Shown here piece by piece: positions 6,351-13,397 of a stretch of DNA of 13,428 bases. The stretch is taken from assembly GCA_039812485.1 (NCBI GenBank), contig JBDIAP010000106.1, forward strand, positions 1 to 13,428, read 5' to 3'. Below the pieces are notes generated by a model. It saw nothing but the letters and a program-made list of their open reading frames with translations. It ran no database searches and had not been told where the DNA came from. The DNA comes from Kineosphaera sp039812485. GTDB taxonomy: Bacteria; Actinomycetota; Actinomycetes; Actinomycetales; Dermatophilaceae. The translations under genes were made by a program, and so were the position numbers. Every line of letters begins with the position of its first letter. The stretch's first letter is position 1.

Positions 6351-7361
6351 CTACTCCGCGGCGAAGGCGGCCGCCAGGCGGGCGAACCCCTCGTCGAGAC
6401 CCACACGGGGCCGCCAACGCAGCCGCTCCTGCGTCTGGCGCTGGTCGAACCAGTGCGCTGTCGACAGCTGCTCGGCGAGGAACCGGGTCAGCGGCGGATC
6501 GGAGGACAGGTCGTGCCCGAGCCGCACTCGCACCGCCGTCACCGCGTCCACGACGCTGCCCGCCCCGATCGCAAGCGCCGCCGGCACGTGCCGGGTCGGC
6601 GGGGGCGCCCCGGCTGCCTCGGCCCAGGCGCCGAGGATCTCGGCGATCGGCCGCGGCTCGCCGTTCGTGACGACGAGCGCGCGGCCCCGGGCCGCCTCGC
6701 AGCGGTCGAGCCCCGCGACGAGGGCGTCGACCGCGTTGTCCACGTAGGTGGTGTCGACGAGCGGCGCCCCCGACCCGATGATCGGCAACCGGCCCGCCCG
6801 CGCCCGGCGGGCGATCCGCGCGACGAGCTGGGTGTCGCCAGGACCCCACACGAGGTGCGGGCGCAGCGCCACGACCGCGAGGTCGTCGCGCGCGTCGGCG
6901 GCCAACGCGAGCCGCTCGGCCATCGCCTTGCTCCGGGCGTAGTGCCCGCGCGCGTGCGCCGGATCGGCCGGGCCGGCGGGCGCCCCGACGAGCGAGGCCC
7001 CGGCGTGGGCGACCGACGGGCTCGAGACGTAGACCATCCGCGTCACGCCGGCGTCGCGGCAGGCGCGCAGCAGCCTCTCGGTGCCGCCGACGTTGACTCG
7101 CTCGTAGTCCGGCCACGCGCCGGTGACGTCGACCTTCGCCGCGAGATGCACGACGGCCTCCTGCCCCGCGGCCGCCCGGGCGACGGCGCCGGCGTCGGCG
7201 AGGTCGCCGAGGATCTCGCGCAGGCCGTCACCCCCGGGACTGCCCGAGCCGAGTCCGCTGGGGCGGCGTTGGAAGACCGTCACCTCGTCGCCGCGCGCGG
7301 CCAGCGCCCGCGCGACGCCGCCGCCGAGCAGGCTCCGCGCGCCGGTGACGAGCACCTTCAT
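6351..7361 (-). CDS. oleD: OleD, NAD(P)H-dependent 2-alkyl-3-ketoacid reductase
   Basis: A 336-residue extended-type SDR (NAD-dependent epimerase/3beta-HSD-like). In the ole pathway it reduces the 2-alkyl-3-ketoalkanoic acid made by OleA to the 3-hydroxy acid used by OleC. Visible are the N-terminal VTGARSLLGGG (6-15), LGD at 51-53, VVHLAA at 70-75, YVSS with Ser113/Ser114, and YARSK with Tyr141 and Lys145. In the Rossmann loop G7-x-x-G-x-x-G13 the middle glycine is Ser10, a change from the family pattern. The C-terminal half (PHLVWGPGD, VDTTYVDNAVDAL) matches the substrate domain. Its ATG overlaps the stop of the preceding 63-codon ORF as ATGA. No Shine-Dalgarno is seen, so translation is probably coupled. 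The stop is TAG at 6351-6353. The ole context makes the assignment firm. Confidence 0.93.
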   Translation of the reverse strand: MKVLVTGARSLLGGGVARALAARGDEVTVFQRRPSGLGSGSPGGDGLREILGDLADAGAVARAAAGQEAVVHLAAKVDVTGAWPDYERVNVGGTERLLRACRDAGVTRMVYVSSPSVAHAGASLVGAPAGPADPAHARGHYARSKAMAERLALAADARDDLAVVALRPHLVWGPGDTQLVARIARRARAGRLPIIGSGAPLVDTTYVDNAVDALVAGLDRCEAARGRALVVTNGEPRPIAEILGAWAEAAGAPPPTRHVPAALAIGAGSVVDAVTAVRVRLGHDLSSDPPLTRFLAEQLSTAHWFDQRQTQERLRWRPRVGLDEGFARLAAAFAAE

Positions 7362-7549
7362 GAGCGCGGCACCGATCGGCGGAGGCGCGAGGCCGGGCGG
7401 GCGGGGAACCGGCTGGCCGGACGGGCGAGACTCGGGCGGGCCGCGCTGGGAGAGGTCGCGGTGGGTAGAGCCATGGCGGCAGGGGTGACGGTGGGAAGGG
7501 CCACGGTGGGAAGGGTCACGGTGGGAAGGGTGACGGTGGCAAGGGTCAT
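7358..7549 (-). CDS. Small repetitive ORF between oleBC and oleD (63 codons, unknown function)
   Basis: I do not recognise this protein. Its ATG (7547-7549) overlaps the oleBC TGA as ATGA, and its TGA (7358-7360) overlaps the oleD ATG as ATGA. A Shine-Dalgarno-like GGGTAGG lies 6 nt upstream of its ATG. Residues 2-36 are seven pentads of the TLPTV type (TLATV, TLPTV, TLPTV, ALPTV, then degenerate TPAAM, ALPTA, TSPSA), rich in Thr, Pro, Val and Ala. Residues 37-63 are a basic tail with two ARPASR copies and RLRR. It has no Asp or Glu, hence a strong positive charge, and no convincing signal peptide. It could be a flexible peptide that docks the Ole enzymes, or merely a translated spacer that keeps ribosomes running into oleD. 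The double overlap supports translation; function is unknown. Confidence 0.55.
   Translation of the reverse strand: MTLATVTLPTVTLPTVALPTVTPAAMALPTATSPSAARPSLARPASRFPARPASRLRRSVPRS
7454..7543. repeat. 15-bp tandem repeat in the small ORF
   Basis: On the plus strand four near-identical 15-bp units run from 7484 to 7543 (7484-7498 GGTGACGGTGGGAAG, then 7499, 7514 and 7529 with one or two changes). Two degenerate units precede them (7454-7468 with two mismatches to a core unit, 7469-7483 with about five). The period is a multiple of three, so the repeat encodes pentapeptides in the 63-codon ORF without shifting frame. Confidence 0.85.
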
Positions 7550-10500
7550 GGCCGGCCTACCCGTCCGCCGGCCAGGACGCGGTCGGCCCAGCGCGCCAGC
7601 TGCGTGCGATCGACCTTTGACTGGTGTCGGATGTCCACAGGAAAGTGTGCGGTCACGAGGACGGCCGCGACGCCGGGACGCGTCTCGTCAGCGAGAGCGG
7701 CGTAGCCGGGGGTGTCGGCGGCCAGCGCCCGCACGCGCGCCGTGAGCTCGGCGTCGGCGAGGGGCGGGACCGCGCGGACGTCGAGCCGCGCCGCCAGGTG
7801 AGCGGCGCGATGGACGAGCGGTCGAGCCGCGCGCCGCCTGGAGCGCGGGGACGTCGACCCCGACCGCTCGGGTGCCCGATCCGCGTCGGGTTCGGGGCAC
7901 ACGACGACCACGACCGCCTGCGCCCCCTCGGGTCCGACCCCGACGACGGCGGCGTCTCGCACCCCCGGCAGGCCGAGGACCCGCTGCTCGAGCGCCACCG
8001 GAGTCAGCGGCCCCACCGGCGTGTGCACGACGTGCACGCGGCGCCCCTCGACCCACAGCCGTCCGGCCGCGTCGAGGTGCCCGACATCGCCGGTGCGGTG
8101 CCGCGGACCGGTGCCGAGCACGTCGTCGGCGGCGGCGAGCTCGTCGCGGGCGCTGTCGGCCTGGGTCGCCCACAGCTGGTCGTAGCGGTCCTTGACGTGC
8201 TGCGCCGACACGACGATCTCGCCGGTCACGCCCGCACGGTCGGTCAACGGGCCGTCGGCGTCGCGGGGGTCGCGCGGCAGCGGCGCGATCGCCACGCGCA
8301 CACCCGGGAGCGGCCGACCGACGCACACCCCGCCGCCGCCCCCGCTCTCGCGGCCCACGGCGTCGAGCTCCTCGAGCGTGACGTCGCTGACCGGCAGACA
8401 CTCCGTCATCCCGTAGGGGGTGTGCAGCCGCGCGTGGGGGAGCACACCTGCTACCGCGTGCAGCATCGCCACGGGGATCGGGGCGCCCGCCGACATCGCC
8501 TCCCGCACCTGCGCGAGCGCCGCGCGTCGCGGGGCGTCGAGGTCGCCCGCGGTGGCGACGACGGTGCGCAGCGAGGCGGGGGAGGCGAAGACCGTCGTCG
8601 CGTCGGCGGCGAGCACGGCGTCGGCGAGCGCGGCGGCCGTCAGCGTCGACGGAGCGGTCACGTCCATGTCGGGCACGACCGAGCCGACGCCCATGGCGGG
8701 CCCGTACAGCGCGAAGGGAGCGAACGCCGCGACGAATCGATCCGCGCTGGTCAGGCCGTAGATCGACCGGATGAGCCGCGCCTGCACCCCCAACTGTTCT
8801 GTGCGATAGACGACCCCCTTCGAGGGGCCGGTCGCGCCCGAGGTGAAGAGCACGGCCGCGTCGGCACCGGGCGCGGGCGACGCCGGGGCCGGGCGGCCGC
8901 GACCCTGCGCGCGCACCTCGTCCAGCGTGCACTCGGCACCCAGGAGGCGGGCCGCGCCGGCCGCGGCCACGGTCGTGTCGGCCGCGAGGATCCGTTGGCC
9001 GGGCACGCGCAGCGCCGCGACCGCGGCGAGCGCGGCGGGGATGCCGATGACGTGGGCGGTGCCCGCGCCGCGCAGCGCGCGCCCGACGTTCGCGAGGCCG
9101 AGGCCGGTGTCGGCGACGACGACGACCGCGCCGATCCGCCAGCAGGCATAGACCGCGACGGTGAGGTCGATGCCCGGCGGCACGAGCAGCGCGACTCGGT
9201 CACCGGGCGCCACCCCGCGGGCCGCGAGCCCGGCCGCGGTGGCCGCGACGTCGTCCTCGAGCTCGGCGAAGGTCATGCGGCGCCCGCTGCGGACCTCCGC
9301 GACGGCCAGGTCGTCGGGGGTCTCCCGCGCGCGGTCGAGCAGGGCCGCCCACGCCGGCGCGGGCGCATCGGTCACGAACGGGCCAGACTGCGGCTCCGCG
9401 GTCGCGGGCACCGCGGCCACGACGAGGCGGGGGTCTCGCTCGGGCTCCTGCCGCGCGTGTGGGGAGCTGCGCGCCGTGTCCCCTGCCAGGCCGGCCCCGG
9501 CGGGCGGGGCGTTGTTGCCGGTGTTGCGCGCGCCCCCGACCCCGGTGTCCCGGGCGTCCCGGGCGGCCCGGGTGTCCGTCGGCGGCCCGCTGTCGTCGCG
9601 CGCCATGGTGCGGTCCGGGTTGTGGGTGTCGGCCGGTGGCCCGTTGTCGTCGCCGACCGTGATGCGGTCCGGGTCGTGCGTGCGGGTCGGTGGCCCGTTG
9701 TCGTCGCCGACCGTGATGCGGTCCGGGTGTTGGGTCTGGGTCCGCGCCCCGCTGTCGTCGCGCACCGTGACGCGGCGCCCGATCCATGCCCAGATGTCGG
9801 TGGCGCTGCGGGGGGCGTCGTCGAGCACGAGGTGCCCGGCGCCCTCATAACGGTGAACGTCGGCGCCGGGCAGGCGGCGGCGCAGGTCGCGCAGGTGCGC
9901 CTCGGAGAACACCGGGTCGCGCGGCCCGCGCAGCAGCAGCGCCGGCACGTCCGACGCGGCCCCCAGGCGCGCGAGGCCGTCGGCGATCGCCTCGAACGCC
10001 GCCCGCGACGGGTGGTCGGCCTCCAGGGGGATGTCGGCGACGAACTGCCCGACGAAGCCGCGGTCGGCCCGTCGGGCGTAGGGGAGCGCGTAGGCGTCAC
10101 GCACGTCCCGGGGCAGCGCGGGCCGCGACAGCGCGGTCGCGGCCCGCACGAACGTCGGGGTCGTCACGCACACCGCGCCCGCCAGGGCCCGCGCGGGGCG
10201 CAGCGGCGCCGGCAGTCCCCGCGAGAAGTCGTGGTGGACGGCGGTGTTGGCGAGGATGAGGCCGCCGAGCGCGCCGCCGCGCTCGCGATGCCGCAGCGCC
10301 CAGCCGGCACCGACGATGCCGCCCCAGTCGTGCCCCGCGACGACGACGGGGACCCCCGACCGCCCGGCCGTGCCAGGGGACAGGCCGAGCGCGTCGGTCA
10401 GCCGCGTGAGGTCTTCGATGCGCTCGGCGAGCGTCCGCGGCCGCTCCGACGACCCCGACGGAGCCTGCGACCAGCCCATCCCCAGCTGATCGACGGCGAC

Positions 10501-10830
10501 GACCCGCCACCTAGGGGCAACCTGGGCGACGACGCGCCGCCACAGGTAGGACCACGTGGGGTTGCCGTGCACGCACAGCAGCACGCCACGCTCGCGCGGG
10601 CCGGCGTCCGACCCCGCGAGGCCCGGGTGCTCCGAGAGGCCGCTGTGCTCCGAGCGGCCGCCGTGCTCCGAGGGGGCGGCGTCCTCCAGGGCGCCGGTGT
10701 GTTCCAGCACGTGCCAGCGCCGAGGCACGCCCTGCGCGTCGGGCGCCTCGACCCACCGCGACCAGGCCGGGTCCAGGCCCGGCAACGCCGTGTCGCCCCA
10801 CGCCGGCAGTCCGCTGACGAGGGGCGCCAC
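7546..10830 (-). CDS. oleBC: OleBC fusion: beta-lactone decarboxylase plus beta-lactone synthetase
   Basis: A 1094-residue bifunctional enzyme for the last two steps of long-chain olefin synthesis. Residues about 1-352 form OleB, an alpha/beta hydrolase of haloalkane-dehalogenase type: HGNPTW at 88-93, nucleophile Asp168 in GHDWGG, acid Asp305, and His333. It decarboxylates the beta-lactone to a cis-olefin. Residues about 353-488 are a hydrophilic linker with four 18-residue repeats. Residues about 489-1094 form OleC, an acyl-adenylate superfamily enzyme that uses ATP to close the beta-hydroxy acid to a beta-lactone: P-loop TSGATGPSKG at 663-672, YGMTE at 806-810, TGD at 913-915, and DIRHQSKVDR with Lys1072. 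The start is GTG at 10828-10830, 5 nt after the oleA stop. A GTG at 10842 is a less likely alternative. OleB-OleC fusions are known in actinobacteria such as Micrococcus luteus. It overlaps the next ORF by ATGA. Confidence 0.95.
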   Translation of the reverse strand: MAPLVSGLPAWGDTALPGLDPAWSRWVEAPDAQGVPRRWHVLEHTGALEDAAPSEHGGRSEHSGLSEHPGLAGSDAGPRERGVLLCVHGNPTWSYLWRRVVAQVAPRWRVVAVDQLGMGWSQAPSGSSERPRTLAERIEDLTRLTDALGLSPGTAGRSGVPVVVAGHDWGGIVGAGWALRHRERGGALGGLILANTAVHHDFSRGLPAPLRPARALAGAVCVTTPTFVRAATALSRPALPRDVRDAYALPYARRADRGFVGQFVADIPLEADHPSRAAFEAIADGLARLGAASDVPALLLRGPRDPVFSEAHLRDLRRRLPGADVHRYEGAGHLVLDDAPRSATDIWAWIGRRVTVRDDSGARTQTQHPDRITVGDDNGPPTRTHDPDRITVGDDNGPPADTHNPDRTMARDDSGPPTDTRAARDARDTGVGGARNTGNNAPPAGAGLAGDTARSSPHARQEPERDPRLVVAAVPATAEPQSGPFVTDAPAPAWAALLDRARETPDDLAVAEVRSGRRMTFAELEDDVAATAAGLAARGVAPGDRVALLVPPGIDLTVAVYACWRIGAVVVVADTGLGLANVGRALRGAGTAHVIGIPAALAAVAALRVPGQRILAADTTVAAAGAARLLGAECTLDEVRAQGRGRPAPASPAPGADAAVLFTSGATGPSKGVVYRTEQLGVQARLIRSIYGLTSADRFVAAFAPFALYGPAMGVGSVVPDMDVTAPSTLTAAALADAVLAADATTVFASPASLRTVVATAGDLDAPRRAALAQVREAMSAGAPIPVAMLHAVAGVLPHARLHTPYGMTECLPVSDVTLEELDAVGRESGGGGGVCVGRPLPGVRVAIAPLPRDPRDADGPLTDRAGVTGEIVVSAQHVKDRYDQLWATQADSARDELAAADDVLGTGPRHRTGDVGHLDAAGRLWVEGRRVHVVHTPVGPLTPVALEQRVLGLPGVRDAAVVGVGPEGAQAVVVVVCPEPDADRAPERSGSTSPRSRRRAARPLVHRAAHLAARLDVRAVPPLADAELTARVRALAADTPGYAALADETRPGVAAVLVTAHFPVDIRHQSKVDRTQLARWADRVLAGGRVGRP
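9556..9771. repeat. 54-bp tandem repeat encoding the OleB-OleC linker
   Basis: Four consecutive 54-bp units encode 18-residue repeats at OleBC residues 354-371, 372-389, 390-407 and 408-425, with consensus ITVGDDNGPPTxTHDPDR. The central two are nearly identical and the outer two diverge. The marker GCGGTCCGGGT recurs at plus positions 9610, 9664 and 9718, exactly 54 bp apart. The encoded peptide is Asp-, Gly-, Pro- and Thr-rich and should be disordered and acidic. It joins two catalytic domains. Confidence 0.88.
10618..10707. repeat. 18-bp tandem repeat in the N-terminal part of oleBC
   Basis: Five 18-bp units encode hexapeptides LEHTGA, LEDAAP, SEHGGR, SEHSGL and SEHPGL at OleBC residues 42-71. 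On the plus strand GTGCTCCGAG recurs at 10627, 10645 and 10663, with degenerate copies at 10681 and 10699. The stretch is inserted just before the first core strand and HGNPTW oxyanion motif of the OleB domain and is likely a surface loop. Confidence 0.8.
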
Positions 10831-10835
10831 CCCGG

Positions 10836-11858
10836 CTACCACGCGAGCTCGGTGAAGGACGTGTTGAGCCCCGACCCGATGCCCATGAGGAGCACGCGGT
10901 CGCCGGGGGAGAGGTGCTCCTGGTGGTGAGCGAGGGTGAAGGGCACCGACGCCGAGGCGGTGTTGCCGTGCTCGACGAGCGTCAGCGGGAACTTGCCCAT
11001 GTCGAGTCCGAGCGCCGAGCACAGGCCGCGGATGTGCACGATCGAGGTCTGGTGGGCGACGTAGGTGTCCATGTCGGCCCAGTCGAAGTCGGCCGCCGCG
11101 GCGCGCCACGTCTCGACCGCGAGTGCGAGCCCCTCGACGTAGAGGGCCTGGCTGTCGGTCTTCATCTCCTCCATCGAGCCGACGCACAGGCGGTGGTGCG
11201 CGGTGCCGGCGCGGCTCACGCCGCCGAGCACGCGGTGCCCCTCGGGGTGGTCCTCGGCCCGCCCGAGCAGCATCGCCGCCGCGCCAGACCCGACGGTGAG
11301 CGTCGCGAACGCCTCCTTGATCTCGTCGCGGGTCGTCTCCCCGCGCTCGAGCCGTTCGAGGGTGCGCTCCTGCGGCTCGCGCGTGCCCTCGGACGCGACG
11401 ATGAGCGCGTAGCGCGCCTGGCCGGCGTCGATCATCGTGCCCGCGAGCTGCATGGCGTTGACGAACCCGAGGCAGGCGTTGGTGACGTCGAAGTTGAGGC
11501 AGCTCGTCGGCAGTCCGAGCGCGTCGTGCACCTGGGCCGCGACGGCCGGCTCGAGGTGGGGGCGGCACACCGAGGCGTTGACGACGAGCCCGACGTCACC
11601 CGGGTCGACGGCCGCCGCGGCCAATGCGGCACGACCCGCCTCGATCGCCCCCCTGACGTAGTCGGTGCCCGCCGGCCACCACCGCCGCGCCCGCACCCCG
11701 GCGAGGGCCTCGAGCTTGCCGCGGGTCATGCCGACCCGCGCGTAGGTGTCGAGCAGCCGGTCGTCGATGCCGCGGGAGGTGACCACCTCCGGCGCCTGCA
11801 CCGCCTGCACCGCGAGCATCGTCGTGTGTGCCAGGCGGTAGCCGGCGTTGCCGCTCAT
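10836..11858 (-). CDS. oleA: OleA, acyl-CoA head-to-head condensing thiolase
   Basis: A 340-residue thiolase-superfamily enzyme that joins two fatty acyl-CoAs by non-decarboxylative Claisen condensation to a 2-alkyl-3-ketoacid, the committed step of olefin (C25-C33 hydrocarbon) synthesis. Visible are NASVCRPHLEP with Glu103, matching the glutamate that OleA lends across the dimer interface, nucleophile Cys129 in VTNACLGFVNAM, His269 in VAHQTS, and Asn299 in EHGNTASAS. This Cys-His-Asn triad and the SVCR-x-x-LEP motif separate OleA from FabH. The length is normal. The ATG at 11858 has a strong Shine-Dalgarno GGAAGGA 5 nt upstream. It is the first gene of the operon, and oleBC follows after 5 nt. 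The upstream 130 bp hold the GCTGACGTCAGC palindrome, which may regulate the whole cluster. Confidence 0.96.
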   Translation of the reverse strand: MSGNAGYRLAHTTMLAVQAVQAPEVVTSRGIDDRLLDTYARVGMTRGKLEALAGVRARRWWPAGTDYVRGAIEAGRAALAAAAVDPGDVGLVVNASVCRPHLEPAVAAQVHDALGLPTSCLNFDVTNACLGFVNAMQLAGTMIDAGQARYALIVASEGTREPQERTLERLERGETTRDEIKEAFATLTVGSGAAAMLLGRAEDHPEGHRVLGGVSRAGTAHHRLCVGSMEEMKTDSQALYVEGLALAVETWRAAAADFDWADMDTYVAHQTSIVHIRGLCSALGLDMGKFPLTLVEHGNTASASVPFTLAHHQEHLSPGDRVLLMGIGSGLNTSFTELAW

Positions 11859-11863
11859 CGTCG

Positions 11864-11870
11864 TCCTTCC
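11864..11870 (-). promoter_or_regulatory. Strong ribosome binding site of oleA
   Basis: GGAAGGA lies 5 nt before the oleA ATG and fixes that start. It is the best Shine-Dalgarno in the window. The downstream ole genes have weak or no sites and appear to depend on coupled translation. Confidence 0.8.
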
Positions 11871-11906
11871 GGGCGACGTCAGGCGAGCGGCACCGAACGC
11901 CGGCGC

Positions 11907-11918
11907 GCTGACGTCAGC
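11907..11918. promoter_or_regulatory. Palindrome GCTGACGTCAGC in the oleA leader
   Basis: A perfect 12-bp dyad about 50-60 bp upstream of the oleA ATG. The core GACGTCAG is repeated at 11875-11882, the two centres being 35 bp apart, just before the ribosome binding site. This arrangement suits a dimeric repressor. I see no convincing -35/-10 pair; the closest is a TAGCAT at 11942-11947 without a well-spaced -35. The regulator is unknown. Confidence 0.45.
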
Positions 11919-11988
11919 ACCTCATTCGCAGAGTCCCGGCGATGCTACCCAGCCCCGGTGTGTCCAACCCACGTGTGGGGCCCGGGCC

Positions 11989-13326
11989 TCAGGCGGCGGC
12001 CGGTGCGGGCCGGCGGATCGCCAGCGACATGAGCGCCCCCGTGAGGCACAGCCCGGCCCCGACATACCAGGCCGTGTCGTAGGAGCCGTCGACGTCGCGC
12101 ACGAGCCCCGCGCCCCACGACGCGAACGCCGCGCCCAGCTGGTGGGAGGCGAAGACCCAGCCGAAGACGATGGGGCCGGACAGGCCGAAGTGGGTGCGAC
12201 ACAGCGCGACGGTCGGCGGCACGGTCGCGACCCAGTCGAGGCCGTAGACGAGGACGAACGCCCACATGCTCGGCTCGACGTTCGGCGCGAGCAACATCGG
12301 CAGCATCGCCAGGGCGACGCCGCGCCCCGCGTAGTAGACGCCGAGCAGGATGCGCGGGTCGAACCGGTCGGTGAGGTAGCCGGAGCCGACCGTGCCGACG
12401 ATGTCGAAGACGCCGACGAGGGCCAGCAGCCCGGCGGCGGTCGTGGCCGGCATGCCGTGGTCGTGGGCGGCGGGCACGAAGTGGGTGCCGAGCAGGCCGT
12501 TGGTCGTCGCCCCGCACACCGCGAAACCTCCCGCGAGCAGCCAGAACGTGCGCGTGCCCGCGGCCTGCCGCAGGCCGGCCAGGGCCCGCGCGGCGCTGGA
12601 GCCGGTGCGTGCGGCCCGCGGCGGACCGGGGTCGGCGGCGTGGGCGCCGTAGGCGCTCAGCCCGAGGTCGTGCGGGTGGTCGCGCAGGAAGATGAGCACG
12701 ATCGGCACGGTGGCCAGGGCGCCGGCCGCGACGAGCAGGGCCGCGCTGCGCCAGCCGTAGTGGGTCGACAGGTGGGCGATGATCGGCAGGAAGATGAGCT
12801 GACCGGTGGCGTTGCCGGCGGTGAGGATGCCGCTGACGAGGCCGCGGCGGTGCACGTACCAGCGGCTGCTGATCGTGGCGACGAACGTCATCGACATCGA
12901 GCCTGTGCCCGCGCCGACGACGATGCCCCACAGCAGCATGAGCTGCCACGGCGCGTTCATCCAGATCGTCAGGCCGCTGCCGGCGGCGACGGCCAGCAGC
13001 GCGAGCGACACGACCCGGCGCACCCCGAAGCGATCCATGAGCGCCGCCGCGAAGGGGGAGATGAGCCCGAAGAGCACGAGGTTGACCGAGACCGCCGCGC
13101 CGATCGTCGCGTGACTCCACCCGAACTCGCTGTGGAGCGGCTCCATGAGCACGCCCGGCACCGAGCGGAAGCCCGCCGAGCCGATGAGCGTGATGAACGA
13201 GACGACCGCGATCGTCACGGCCCAGCGGGTGTGCCGACGATCGAGCGAGTTCTCGTGCGACGGCACCGTGTCGGTCGTCAGCTGGGTCTGCTCGGGCGGG
13301 TCCTGCGCCCGGGAACTGCGCGTCAT
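11989..13326 (-). CDS. Major facilitator superfamily transporter (monocarboxylate/oxalate-formate-like)
   Basis: A 445-residue inner-membrane protein with about 12 hydrophobic segments in two halves. The halves are joined by a cytoplasmic loop around AYGAHAADPGPPRAARTGS. After TM2 comes the MFS motif-A region, here SPFAAALMDRFGVRRV, with a second copy GSGYLTDRFDPR in the C-half. SSRWYVHRRGLVSGILTAGNATGQL in TM4-5 and GWRSAALLVAA resemble monocarboxylate/oxalate:formate-type antiporters, so an organic-acid substrate is plausible but unproven. A GTG at 13341 is in frame. I use the ATG at 13326 because a CATAGT -10-like box lies inside that longer version, 6 nt upstream of the ATG. It lies upstream of oleA on the same strand, 130 bp apart, with a GC-rich dyad GGCCCGGGCC at its stop, so it is probably not part of the ole operon. 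Confidence 0.9.
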   Translation of the reverse strand: MTRSSRAQDPPEQTQLTTDTVPSHENSLDRRHTRWAVTIAVVSFITLIGSAGFRSVPGVLMEPLHSEFGWSHATIGAAVSVNLVLFGLISPFAAALMDRFGVRRVVSLALLAVAAGSGLTIWMNAPWQLMLLWGIVVGAGTGSMSMTFVATISSRWYVHRRGLVSGILTAGNATGQLIFLPIIAHLSTHYGWRSAALLVAAGALATVPIVLIFLRDHPHDLGLSAYGAHAADPGPPRAARTGSSAARALAGLRQAAGTRTFWLLAGGFAVCGATTNGLLGTHFVPAAHDHGMPATTAAGLLALVGVFDIVGTVGSGYLTDRFDPRILLGVYYAGRGVALAMLPMLLAPNVEPSMWAFVLVYGLDWVATVPPTVALCRTHFGLSGPIVFGWVFASHQLGAAFASWGAGLVRDVDGSYDTAWYVGAGLCLTGALMSLAIRRPAPAAA

Positions 13327-13332
13327 GGCTCG

Positions 13333-13338
13333 ACTATG
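13333..13338 (-). promoter_or_regulatory. -10-like box of the MFS transporter gene
   Basis: CATAGT (4 of 6 consensus bases) is preceded by TG at the extended -10 region and ends 6 nt before the ATG. This suggests a leaderless transcript. No -35 is recognisable at 16-18 bp spacing. Confidence 0.4.
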
Positions 13339-13385
13339 CACCGCCGGTCGCGCCCGACGCGAGTGGCCGAAAGGACATGTATCGA

Positions 13386-13391
13386 TAGAAT
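13386..13391 (+). promoter_or_regulatory. -10 box of the divergent gene at the window end
   Basis: TAGAAT matches 5 of 6 consensus bases and ends 6 nt before an ATG at 13398, again predicting a leaderless mRNA. The perfect palindrome TATCGATA (13380-13387) overlaps its upstream edge and could be an operator shared with the divergent MFS gene. This short patch is markedly AT-rich compared with its surroundings. Confidence 0.55.
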
Positions 13392-13397
13392 CAGGCC

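Noticed and set aside
6037..6747. Plus-strand 236-codon open frame across the lrp-oleD gap
   Set aside because: The translation is Arg/Ser/Pro-rich and half of it is antisense to oleD. It looks like a shadow of high-GC DNA.
9604..9606. Internal ATG in the OleBC linker as a separate oleC start
   Set aside because: It falls inside a repeat unit with no good Shine-Dalgarno, and the frame is open across the linker, so a fusion is the simpler reading.
9556..9771. Possible CRISPR array because of regular repeats
   Set aside because: The units are contiguous with no unique spacers, lie in frame inside oleBC, and encode an 18-residue peptide repeat.
10831..11568. Upstream extension of the oleBC frame giving a 1340-residue protein
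   Set aside because: The extra residues are an out-of-frame reading of oleA, Arg- and Pro-rich with no domain. The OleB domain begins normally at the GTG at 10830.
11968..11988. Terminator directly after the MFS transporter
   Set aside because: GGCCCGGGCC is a short dyad with almost no loop, and CCCAC-GT-GTGGG has a 2-nt loop. Neither makes a convincing terminator hairpin.
10914..12032. Long plus-strand open frame antisense to oleA
   Set aside because: Every conserved OleA residue is on the minus strand. The plus reading is Arg/Gly/Val-rich with no motif.
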